From Verrucomicrobiales bacterium (GTDB lineage: Bacteria; Verrucomicrobiota; Verrucomicrobiia; Verrucomicrobiales; DEV007), in NCBI GenBank assembly GCA_013213905.1, contig JABSSQ010000519.1, positions 1-56,137 on the forward strand: a stretch of 56,137 nt of DNA, read 5' to 3'. The notes below the pieces were generated by a model that saw nothing but the letters and a program-made list of their open reading frames with translations, made no database searches and was not told the DNA's origin. How positions within the stretch are numbered: position 1 is the stretch's first letter; each line of letters begins with the position of its first letter. Shown here piece by piece: positions 1 to 8,600 of this stretch. Both the position numbers and the translations under genes were made by a program.

Positions 1-190
1 CGATCTTCCAGTATCCCGGATTGAGGGATTCCCAGCCGCTACCATGGAAGAGCGAATCGGCGCGGGAGAAATCATCGACGAGAGTGCCGGGCAGGGCTGC
101 GGCCCGGGCGGCGTGTTCCAGTGACTGGGAGGAAATAGCTGTTGCGCTGGCACCGGCGGCAGAAGTTTTGAGGAAATTGCGTCGTTCCAT
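1..190 (-). CDS. N-terminal fragment of a Tat-exported protein (runs off the window)
   Basis: An open frame starts with ATG at 190 and runs without a stop to base 1, giving 63 codons. The N-terminus reads MERRNFLKTSAAGASATAIS, a twin-arginine signal (RRNFLK) followed by a short Ala/Ser-rich hydrophobic stretch, so the product is probably exported by the Tat system. The visible mature part contains DDFSRADSLFHGSGWESLNP and then GYWKI. This resembles the start of a secreted PVC enzyme or concanavalin-like domain, but I cannot name the family. The gene follows the 426-residue membrane protein on the same strand after an 83-bp gap that contains an imperfect inverted repeat. The rest of the gene lies left of the window. 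Confidence 0.75.
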   Translation of the reverse strand, partial: MERRNFLKTSAAGASATAISSQSLEHAARAAALPGTLVDDFSRADSLFHGSGWESLNPGYWKI

Positions 191-273
191 GGTTGAGGCT
201 TGAGTTTCAGAAAATTGCAGACACAGAGCAATGTTGGAATCCCTGGATTTCTCACGCCTTTTGAAGGGCGTGA

Positions 274-1554
274 TCAGGGCAGCACCAATGGTCTTCCGGT
301 GCCGGGCGCTACGGGCACCGCTGGCAGGTAGGTCGGCACGAGATCCTCGATAGTAGATGGCTCGGTGCTGTTGGCGCGGCGGTAGCGTTCCATTGCTACC
401 GTGATCTGGAGAACGAGAAGTCGAAAGTTGGTGGAGTTAGTGTGGGATATGATCCTGTCCAGAACCGGCGCGGAATAATGTGCCAAGAAGGTGTAGGGTC
501 TGTAGCGTTGAACTCGTTCGGCGGCATTTTTTCGAGTGATGGCATCATCGTCGTAGACCTGGCAGGCGAGGACACGATTCTGATCAATCCATCCGGCCGG
601 AGCGATGATGAGTGCGCTCCCCATTATTTTATCGAAGAGAGTTTTGAACAGGCCAAATGCCTCCTCCAGTCCGGGGCGTTGAAACATGGTCGGGGTATCG
701 AGATTGGGAATTGCAAATGCCATTCCGTAAGTATCGGTGCCGGTACGATTCTTCTGAATCTGATCAAAGAAATAGAGAGTGAGAGCACGTTCCTGGTTGA
801 GAACGTTGGTAGGTGAAATGGTGGCATGCTTCTTCAAGAGAGCTGCCAGGGTTTGTAGCTGAGCGTTTGAAAGATGCTCAGGTGGAACAGAGTCGGTAAG
901 AAGTTTCGCCGCATTGGAGCGGAATTTGCCTTCGATCAGGAACTGGGTCAGCGAGTGGTCCCCGGTCTTGCGGGCCAATGAGAGCAGCGCGTCCAGTGAT
1001 CTGAGCCCTTCCTCGTATTCTCCTAAATGGAAATGAGCTTTTGCTTTGTACTCAAGCAAGCTCATCGACTTTTGAAGTCTTGATGGATCCCAATAGTAAC
1101 CCGGAGTATCGGGGTGAGCTGGATAAGATGAGAAGTCGAGTTCGAGGGCGGTGTGTTCGAGGTGAGCGATAGGTTCCCGGTAGTATTCCATCGCATTGAA
1201 AAAGTAGCCTGCCATGGCGAACTCTCTCTCTTTGTCGTAGGCGGAGGCAAAGTGAGACTCCCAGGAATCAGGGTGAAAGAAGTGATGTGGTGTCGAGCCG
1301 GAATCAGGGAAATAGGTTCTCGTTAGTGGTTGTTCTGCCAGATTGGAAGAAACGGGAATGGGTTCGGAGCGGTAGTCCTCAAGCAACAACGAAATCCCAA
1401 GCGCTTTGTAGCGCTCTTTACACTCTTTCCACGCTAAGTGACCGCGATAGTTCTCTATCAGATAGAACAAAGGAATCAGGATGAGAAACGCAACGCCCCA
1501 GCGGATCCACCACCGACTCTTGCGATAGCGTTGCCAGAGATGCTTCACCTTCAC
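274..1554 (-). CDS. Membrane-anchored hypothetical protein (426 aa)
   Basis: I do not recognise a named family. The protein has a basic N-terminus (residues 1-15), one transmembrane helix at about 17-33 (WGVAFLILIPLFYLI), and a long soluble, probably extracytoplasmic part. Residues around 160-210 (KAKAHFHLGEYEEGLRSLDALLSLA) look like a TPR-type helical hairpin. The C-terminus (RYRRANSTEPSTIEDLVP, then TYLPAVP) matches a pattern common in uncharacterised PVC proteins, where YR..N...P...L.P.YLP.VP ends an anchored alpha-helical protein. Its ATG overlaps the stop of the upstream response regulator by 4 nt, so the two are probably translationally coupled. The function is unknown. Confidence 0.8.
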   Translation of the reverse strand: MKVKHLWQRYRKSRWWIRWGVAFLILIPLFYLIENYRGHLAWKECKERYKALGISLLLEDYRSEPIPVSSNLAEQPLTRTYFPDSGSTPHHFFHPDSWESHFASAYDKEREFAMAGYFFNAMEYYREPIAHLEHTALELDFSSYPAHPDTPGYYWDPSRLQKSMSLLEYKAKAHFHLGEYEEGLRSLDALLSLARKTGDHSLTQFLIEGKFRSNAAKLLTDSVPPEHLSNAQLQTLAALLKKHATISPTNVLNQERALTLYFFDQIQKNRTGTDTYGMAFAIPNLDTPTMFQRPGLEEAFGLFKTLFDKIMGSALIIAPAGWIDQNRVLACQVYDDDAITRKNAAERVQRYRPYTFLAHYSAPVLDRIISHTNSTNFRLLVLQITVAMERYRRANSTEPSTIEDLVPTYLPAVPVAPGTGRPLVLP

Positions 1555-1919
1555 TCTCCGACGATCTCTTTCACCTTTGCCATGATCTCGTCGAACTGAA
1601 ACGGCTTGGTGAAGTAGCCCTCCGCTCCTATCGCATCGGCCTCCGCGATCGATTCTACGTTGGCGTGGGCCGACAAAAAGACTACGGGAATGCCTGCGGT
1701 TGATTCGTCGGCCCGCATGCGTCTGAAGGTTTCAAAGCCGTCAATGCCCGGCATCTTGATATCGAGCAGAACCAGGTCCGGGGTCGTCTCGGCGACTGTG
1801 CTCAGGGCTTGCTCACCTGACTGCGCGACAAGCAATTCGTAACCTTCGGGGGCAAGTGCCTGGAAAAGAACCTGCAGGTTGGTGGTGTTGTCGTCGACCA
1901 GAAGGATGCGGGCTGCCAT
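1551..1919 (-). CDS. Single-domain response regulator (CheY-like receiver)
   Basis: This 122-residue protein is a complete receiver domain with no output domain. It shows the acidic pair D9-D10, the phospho-acceptor D53 in LVLLDIKMPG, a Ser at 83 in VVFLSAHA, and the conserved K105 in GYFTKPF. A cytoplasmic phosphorelay role is expected from the family. No histidine kinase lies in the window. The stop overlaps the start of the next gene (the membrane-anchored hypothetical) by 4 nt. It lies 52 bp from the stop of the upstream sulfatase on the same strand, and a perfect 12-bp palindrome (GCCCTCGAGGGC) is in that gap. Confidence 0.93.
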   Translation of the reverse strand: MAARILLVDDNTTNLQVLFQALAPEGYELLVAQSGEQALSTVAETTPDLVLLDIKMPGIDGFETFRRMRADESTAGIPVVFLSAHANVESIAEADAIGAEGYFTKPFQFDEIMAKVKEIVGE

Positions 1920-1971
1920 GCGGAAAGAGTAACTTAGCGAGCCCTCGAGGGCAATGAGAGCGCACTGGCAA

Positions 1972-3705
1972 TCAATCCTTCTTGATCGTTAAAAAGCGCA
2001 GGTTGTCTCCTCGTTTCAACTCACCTTCGATTTCGACGTGAAATTCAGCTTCGCCGGTCGCCAGTTCCAGGCCGGGAAATGCAATTTCGGTATCGCTTTC
2101 GTTCAGGGTTCCGCTGGCGGAGACATCGCCAAGGTGGACTGTCACCTTGCGTGGGCCGATCGGGTGATCCCATTTTACGGTGGCGGTGTAGGGGCCTTGG
2201 TCGGCCACATTGACAAGCCACCTGCCGCTGGATCCCCATCCGTCCGCCATGCCGACCCGCCAGTCCTGGATGGAAAGATCGGTTTCGAGTTCGTGTTCCG
2301 TGCCGACAATGATGCGCGGTGGTGCGTAGTTGTCAGGGCGTGTCGAGGAGACATCATCGAACCAGTCCTCGTAGAAGGATTTCAGTTCCGCCATTTTCTC
2401 CGGCATCTTTCCGGCCAGATTCTCGGCTTCACCGGGGTCTTCACCAATGCGATAGAGCTCAAATGGGACGCCTTCCTTCATGGTTTCAGAACCGAAGCCG
2501 GTGGGATGGACCAGTTTCCAGTCCTGGGTGCGAACGGCCATATGATGGAAAGGAATAGGCGCATCGCCCCGATGGGTCTGCAGGACGAGGGCGCGGTCCG
2601 GCCAGTCGGAAGGCGTGCCTTCGAGCAGGGGAAGCAGGTTGGTGCCGTCAATCTTGACTCCTTCCGGCAGGGGCGCTCCGCTGGCGGCGGCAAGAGTTGG
2701 TAGCATGTCGATGTGAGCCGCAATGCGGTCGTTCACGTGCCCTGCTTTGAATCTCTCCGGCCAGCGTGCATAAAACATGGTGTGAATGCCTCCGTCATGG
2801 ACATGAGATTTCATGGCTCGGAAATCGCCGACGTAGCGCATCGTATTGGGGCCGTTGTCCGTAAAGAACATCATGAGGGTATTGTCCTTCTGGCCGCTTT
2901 CTTCGAGGTAAGCCTCCAGCTTGCCGACGTTCTGATCGATGTTCTCAATCATGGCGAAGACGCGGGCGACGGTGTCCTTGTGCTTGTCGCTTTCGTTTCC
3001 ATTGAGGATGGGCGAGAGGTCGGCGGACTGGTAGTAGGCCAGTAGATCCTCGGGCACATCATGGTAGGGGCCGTGGGGGGCATTAGGGGGGAGGTAGGCC
3101 AGGAAAGGTTTGCCCTCGGCCTGGCACTTCTTCATCCACTCAATCGCGGCATCGAAGTAGACGTCGGTGCAATAGCCTTCGCTTTGCACTTGCTCTCCGT
3201 TGTGAAAGAGAATGGCGTCGGTGTAGCGCCTTTCGTTTTCAATGGGTTCGGAGGGCTGGGCCAGTCCGCCGCCGCGGTGGATCAGCACTTCATCAAAACC
3301 CTGCTCCTGGGGACGGAGCGGGTAGTTGTCGCCGAGGTGCCACTTTCCGAAAATGCCCGTCGCGTATCCGGCTTCTTTGAGCATCTCGGCGATGGTGACT
3401 TCCTCGGGTTCCATCATGGAGCGTCCCTTGAAGGTGTCGATGCAGCGGGTGCGTTGATTGTAGCGTCCTGTCATGAGGCTGGCACGGGTGGGGGAGCAGA
3501 CCGGCGAGACGTAGAAATTGGAGAGCTCAGCGCTTTCACCGGCGAATGCATCGAGATGAGGTGTGCGGATGACAGGGTTTCCAGTGACGCCGAGGTCGCC
3601 GTATCCCATGTCATCCGGCATGATGATGATAATGTTGGGTGGTGTGGCGGCTCCGTAGAGAGGGAGTGCCAACAGGGAAATAAAAAGGAGCAATCGTTGC
3701 TTCAT
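1972..3705 (-). CDS. Secreted S1 sulfatase (577 aa)
   Basis: Sulfatases of the S1 family hydrolyse sulfate esters using a formylglycine made from an active-site Cys or Ser. Here residues 1-20 form a Sec signal peptide (MKQRLLLFISLLALPLYGAA). The metal-binding start PNIIIIMPDDMGYGD follows, the formylglycine motif is C70-S-P-T-R, and GKWHLG supplies the usual Lys and His. Residues from about 470 form a beta-rich C-terminal module beginning near IIVGTEHELE. The same type of module follows the first sulfatase domain of the 1297-residue protein at 5672-9565, which links this enzyme to that locus. The substrate cannot be read from the sequence. A formylglycine-generating enzyme is needed but is not encoded in the window. 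Confidence 0.93.
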   Translation of the reverse strand: MKQRLLLFISLLALPLYGAATPPNIIIIMPDDMGYGDLGVTGNPVIRTPHLDAFAGESAELSNFYVSPVCSPTRASLMTGRYNQRTRCIDTFKGRSMMEPEEVTIAEMLKEAGYATGIFGKWHLGDNYPLRPQEQGFDEVLIHRGGGLAQPSEPIENERRYTDAILFHNGEQVQSEGYCTDVYFDAAIEWMKKCQAEGKPFLAYLPPNAPHGPYHDVPEDLLAYYQSADLSPILNGNESDKHKDTVARVFAMIENIDQNVGKLEAYLEESGQKDNTLMMFFTDNGPNTMRYVGDFRAMKSHVHDGGIHTMFYARWPERFKAGHVNDRIAAHIDMLPTLAAASGAPLPEGVKIDGTNLLPLLEGTPSDWPDRALVLQTHRGDAPIPFHHMAVRTQDWKLVHPTGFGSETMKEGVPFELYRIGEDPGEAENLAGKMPEKMAELKSFYEDWFDDVSSTRPDNYAPPRIIVGTEHELETDLSIQDWRVGMADGWGSSGRWLVNVADQGPYTATVKWDHPIGPRKVTVHLGDVSASGTLNESDTEIAFPGLELATGEAEFHVEIEGELKRGDNLRFLTIKKD

Positions 3706-3795
3706 GTTCGGTATGCTGCCTGAGGAATCAGCCTCTGTCGCTGGCGGGGTTGCGGCTGAAATTTCAGGCGGTGATTGGGTATAGCGAGAGTGACC

Positions 3796-5028
3796 TCACT
3801 CGCTAAGGCTGGCTTTGACTCGCTGAACTTCCGTTTCGATAAAGTCCGGAAAGAATCCCGGGTAGAATGTTTGTAGGGTCGACAAAATCTTGAGGGCGTG
3901 CTCTTGCGAGACCTCGGCTTCATCGCTGATTCCTTCTTCTTCCAACAGTGAGGCTGCTCGCTGATGGAGGAACGCCTCGTAGCAAAGGTGTTCGAGGTCA
4001 GGAGCTCTATTCACCGCGCTGAGCCAAAGTTGGTATTTGTCCATTTCTGATTGAGTGAGGCGAACGATGAGTTGATTCGATTTCCTGTTGAGGATGGCAG
4101 ATGCGCCTGGATTGAAGTGGAAACCAAGCGATTCAAGCAAGTCCCTGGCATTCCGGGAGGTGTTCACAAGAAAGCACTCTGGAGCCTGGTTTACCGTGGT
4201 TGGAGCTTCGCTGCAGATAGTGCTGAGAGGACCGATGATGATTTGGGTCTGCTCAAAGTGATAACGAAGGCCTGCCAGGGAGGTCGTGTAGCGCAGCGCC
4301 TCGGACATGGGGGCGTTGGAGAGTCGCAGGGTGATGCGGGTGTTGAATATACTCTCAAGAGTAGTTTGATCGGGAGTGCTCTCGTTCGCTCCAAAGCCCC
4401 GTTGAGCGCCCTCTTCTCGACTGGGATCAGCTCGACCGCCAAAGGGTGAAGCCTCACCCTTTTTGCGATTTGGGGTGAATGGAACAATGTCAGACTCGCG
4501 AATAACGAAATCAAAGGTAGTTCCTTCAGGCGCATTCTCCCTACCCAGCCGATCGATCGTATCAAGAGCTTCCTTGAGTGGCGTGTCTGTGAATTCAATC
4601 TTCGGAATGATCACCCTCTTGAGCATTCGCTTCGCCTCAAGATTTGGGTTGAGAGATATCAGTTGATTGCCAAGCGTCTTCGACGCGACTTCGGCAAATT
4701 CGGCGCGATCGATTTTCCCCTCTTCGAGAAGATACATGCCTCGGCCGATGAAGCGGCGGCGATACTCCTGTTTGATGGGTTCCGTTCTTGGGTGATCCGG
4801 GAGGAGACGGATCGCCTTGTCGAGTTTCTCAAGGTAGTCTAGTCCTGTAACGGGTTCAGTTTGATCCACATTTTTCCAAAAGAGCTCATCCGCCCGGTCA
4901 ACGAGACCTTTTTCTTCGTCCGACAGGGGTGGGGGCGATGACGGTAATTCTTCTGCAACAGCTTGCACAAAGTAAGAAGCGCTGCCAATGGCGAGCGTTG
5001 TCGCGAGTGTTCGAGGCCAGGCATTCAT
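3796..5028 (-). CDS. Secreted protein with secretin-like N domains
   Basis: I chose the ATG at 5028 (MNAWPRTLATTLAIGSAS) because it gives a signal peptide; an in-frame ATG at 5070 would put 14 uninformative residues in front. The mature part starts with a helical region (about 45-120). It continues with two segments that look like secretin N0/STN-type repeats: PKIEFTDTPLKEALDTIDRL, and a second, FNTRITLRLSNAPMSEALRY. A stretch resembling a secretin N1 fold follows (NQLIVRLTQSEMDKYQLWL). No secretin beta-barrel domain is present, and the protein ends in a helical tail with EEEGISDEAEVSQEHALKIL. Such short secretin-N proteins are common in Verrucomicrobiota. Its role, perhaps periplasmic scaffolding, is not known. 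Confidence 0.8.
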   Translation of the reverse strand: MNAWPRTLATTLAIGSASYFVQAVAEELPSSPPPLSDEEKGLVDRADELFWKNVDQTEPVTGLDYLEKLDKAIRLLPDHPRTEPIKQEYRRRFIGRGMYLLEEGKIDRAEFAEVASKTLGNQLISLNPNLEAKRMLKRVIIPKIEFTDTPLKEALDTIDRLGRENAPEGTTFDFVIRESDIVPFTPNRKKGEASPFGGRADPSREEGAQRGFGANESTPDQTTLESIFNTRITLRLSNAPMSEALRYTTSLAGLRYHFEQTQIIIGPLSTICSEAPTTVNQAPECFLVNTSRNARDLLESLGFHFNPGASAILNRKSNQLIVRLTQSEMDKYQLWLSAVNRAPDLEHLCYEAFLHQRAASLLEEEGISDEAEVSQEHALKILSTLQTFYPGFFPDFIETEVQRVKASLSE

Positions 5029-5094
5029 CTGAGCTACTCCGATTGCAGCGGGCAACCAGTCGGAGGTCAAGCCTGTTGAAGATTCTGGGTGACC

Positions 5095-5628
5095 TCAGCG
5101 CTTGCGAGAGAGAGCCCTGAAGAGAGCATTAGGAATACTCCAAAGAAGTCGCACCGTGCCCGAAAAGATCCACCAGATCGTGCAGAGACATAGCAGGACC
5201 AACTTGAATGGGGCACGTAGAATCGGAAGGAAGAGCTTGTAGAGAAGAAACCCCCCAAACGTTGGTGGATAATCCGGGTCAATGTTCCACTGCTCCCGGG
5301 GTCGGTAGAACCAGTTCAGCCTTCGACCTGAGATCTTTACGGCTTCCTCTCCGGCGTCGATGGCTTCATCCAGATCCACATCGAAGAACTCCCGCTTTGG
5401 ATTCGTTCGGTAGGCGGATAGCGATCGGTGAATCAGTCGCTCTGCTTTGATGCAGTCCTCGGTTCGTCCATACCACGCGACAGTGAAAGGAGTTGGGATA
5501 CCGGTAGCCTGAGAAAGCTCTTCTGCGCGAAATTCAGGGTGATGATGAGTGCGGCCGATCTTGAGCCGGTCAGGCTCCAGTGATTCGTTCTGGAGGATGT
5601 ATATGTAGCCGGCGTCGGGGGACCGCAT
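5095..5628 (-). CDS. T5orf172 / GIY-YIG-like domain protein with C-terminal membrane segment
   Basis: Residues 7-95 match the T5orf172 (Mug113-like) domain, a relative of the GIY-YIG nuclease fold. The visible pattern is GYIYILQN, DRLKIGRT, an R..EL..ATGIP.PF strand, a conserved C..AERLIH helix and REFFDVD. The domain is usually found in phage and bacterial proteins thought to act on nucleic acids. The remaining part (about 125-160, LYKLFLPILRAPFKLVLLC, then LCTIWWIFSG) is strongly hydrophobic and looks like one or two membrane helices, with a basic tail FRALSRKR. The domain would therefore sit at the cytoplasmic face of the membrane. The gene lies between the double sulfatase and the secretin-like gene on the same strand. 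A functional link to the sugar locus is not evident. Confidence 0.85.
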   Translation of the reverse strand: MRSPDAGYIYILQNESLEPDRLKIGRTHHHPEFRAEELSQATGIPTPFTVAWYGRTEDCIKAERLIHRSLSAYRTNPKREFFDVDLDEAIDAGEEAVKISGRRLNWFYRPREQWNIDPDYPPTFGGFLLYKLFLPILRAPFKLVLLCLCTIWWIFSGTVRLLWSIPNALFRALSRKR

Positions 5629-5671
5629 GGGCGGTATGATAGGCGCAGCGAAGGGGGATTGCTAATGTGTT

Positions 5672-8600
5672 TTAGAAGTTAGTTGGCTTTAGAGGCTGTT
5701 TTGGTTTCTGGTTATTAGTTTTCGGCTGGTTTGATTTCGGAGGCGCTTTGGGTTTGGATGATTGTTTGGAGGTGGGAGCGTCGTTGATCATCGACTCGTC
5801 CCAGCCGAAGCGGGCGAAGTAGTCGGTCATCTGTTGGTAGAGTTTTCGGGTTAACTCGGGCTCTTTTCCGGCAAGGTTGTTTCGCTCGCCGATATCATCC
5901 TTGAGGTTGAAGAGAAAGATCTCGTCGGTGTCGATGTCCTTGATCAGTTTGTAGTCGCCCTGGATGATGGTGGCGTCCTGTGGCGGGCGGGGTTTGGAGA
6001 ATTTGAAGACGAGAAAAGGGTCTTTGCGGTCGACCGGTTTCTTGCCGCCGCTCTCGAGGTGTTGAGTGAGACTGGCACCTTCGACACGAGAAGGGATTTG
6101 ATCCGCCCCTCCGGCCAGGTCCATGACCGTGGCGAAGACATCGGTGCCGACGACGGGCGTGGGCGAATGGGCGTTGGCAGGAATGCCGGGGCCGCGCACG
6201 ATGAAGGGCACGCGGATGCCACCTTCGCTGACGTGATACTTGTGGCTGCGTTGGGGATAGGCTTTGTAGAAGCCGCGTTCTTTGACGGTCTTCTTGAAGT
6301 CGCTCTTGTTTTCGTAGCCGTTGTCAGCGGTGTAGATGACGTAGGTGTTGTCGGCAATGCCGAGTTCGTCGATTCGATCGAGCACCTGACCAATGCCGGT
6401 GTCGAGGTCTTCGTTCATGGCAGCCCACAGGGCATGGTGGTGATAGTCAGTCGCGTCGTCGGCGTACTCGGTTTCGTATTTGGCGATGGTTTCGGCCCGG
6501 GCCTGATACTTGAGGTGATTGGCGTAGTGCGAGATCTGCAGGTAGAAGGGCTTGCCGGCCTCGACCTGTTCTTCGATGAACTCGTTGCTGCGGCGACTCA
6601 GGTCAAAGATGAGCTTGGGGTCGCTCGGATCCTTGGAGTTGCCGGTGCCGTTGCCGGCTCCGCCGTCACTGAGATCGTAGCCAAGCGTCTCGGGCGATCG
6701 GCCGATGTGCCATTTGCCAAGGTGGGCGCACACGTAGTTCGGATCGATGCTCTTGAGCACGTGAGCGAGGGCTTCCTGATCCTTGGCGTCCCAGTCACGA
6801 ATGCCATCGGCTCCGAAGATGCCGAGGCTGGTGGGACTGCGACCGAACTGGATCGCATGCCGAGTGGGCGAGCAGGTGGGAGCGGGCGAGTAGGCCTGTG
6901 AAAACCGCATGCCTTCAGCGGCGAGTCGATCGAGGTTGGGGGTGCGAAAGTAGGTGCTGCCGGAACCGGGATCGTCGGGATCCATTCGCGTCGAAAGTGC
7001 GTTCCAGCCCTGGTCGTCTCCGAGGATGAAGATGAAGTTCGGTGGCGAAGCCACCGAAATTGTTGGTTCTTGGTTCTTAGTTGTTGGTTGGGTTTTTTCG
7101 GGGGATTTAGGTGGGTTGGAAAGGAGAATGTGGTCGACGACGATGTGGCCCCAGCCTTTGGAGGCATTGTCGACAATTGTGATGCGGGCTTCTTTGCCTT
7201 TCCAGTCGCCGATGTCCCAGGAGATGAGCTCAAGGATCTTGTTTCCCTGCTCATCTTTGCTGGCCGGACCGGTGGCTGATTTGACGACCTCGCCGTCGAC
7301 TTTCAGGTTGAGGCAGGTTTCGCCGGGGTGATTGCCTCCGCCGATGAGGAAGGAGAGCTGCGTGTGTTCAATGGTGAAGGGTGGGGAGGTCAAGGTGCCG
7401 GTGGCGGCATCGCCCCCGCCGGTGACGATGGAATCGATGAGCCGATCTCCCTGGTAGCCGGCAACCGGCCGGACGGCGGTGGTGGGACCTTTGCCGAAGG
7501 CGGTGCCGGTCGTGGTCCAATCGCTGTGGCTTTCCTTCTCGAAGTCGGCCAGGAGTCGATCACCGGGCTCCAGCTTTGGCAGCGTCAGCGCTTTTTTTTT
7601 ACCTTGGGCTTTGCCCTTCGCTTTTCCTTTACCCTTGGCGGCGGGGGAAGCGGTTGGGGCGCGTGGTCCCGGTTCGCGATCCGAGACGGGTGTCAGGGCG
7701 GCTTCAGTGTCGTTATTGAGACGAAGCACTGAGACATACATGGCGCTGCAGAGGGAACGATCTTCGGCATCGAGCAAGGCGGTGCTGAGCTGAGTTTTGC
7801 CGGCGGGTAGTTTTACGGTGAAGCGGGCGTAGCGGTCTTTCGCTTTGACGTCCTGGGTGTAATTTTTGCCGTCGATCTGGAGGTTCGCAGCGGTGATGGG
7901 GCGGGCGCTGAAGCTCTGGTCGTCCGGTCCGGCTTTGCCTTCGGTGAGGGATTTCATCGATTCCTTCGACCAGCGGCGTAGATCAATTTCGTAAGTGCCG
8001 GGGCGGTCGACGATCACGTTCCAGTAGCCGATCGAGACGGCCTTGGTGAGACCGCCGCCGTTATCGCAGTAGTCGCCAACCCAATCCTGAGCGTAGAGGG
8101 TGGAATAGTTGGCCGCCTCCGACCCAACGATGATCCAGCGGGGCGTGTCGAAGAGTGGTTTGGCTTCCTCGTGCCAGGCGTCGTAATGCGCTGACATGGC
8201 TTTGACAACTTCTGCGTGTTGATCGGCGACGTTGGTCTGCTGGCCGGGATCGTGTCTCACGTTGTAGAGTTCGAGTGGGGTTCCGGGGGGCGGGGGATTC
8301 CGCCCCTTCCTGGGTTTGAGCAGGCGCCACTCGTTCCACATGACCACTGCTGGATCCCAGGGCTCGCCAGAGGTGCGATACTGAACGACCAGTTTGCGGT
8401 CGGGGAGTTCGTTGGCCTCGCCGGTGAGGAGCCCGGCCAGACTGGTGCCGTCGAAGGGCAGGGGTGATTCCAAGGTGTCGAGGGAGCAGAGTTCGATCAA
8501 GGTGGGAAGCAGATCCTGCACCTGGGTCATTTCGGCGATGTCGTTGCCGTGCTTGAGCTGGCCCCCGGGCCAGCGCACAAAGCAGGGGACGCGGTGGCCG

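Noticed and set aside
252-277. Inverted repeat TCACGCC/GGGCGTGA around the stop of the 426-aa protein as a terminator
   Set aside because: The stem has a bulge, overlaps the stop codon and has no U-tract on either strand.
1941-1952. Perfect palindrome GCCCTCGAGGGC between the sulfatase and response regulator genes
   Set aside because: A 12-bp perfect palindrome has no room for a hairpin loop unless two pairs open, and I see no second copy to support an operator.
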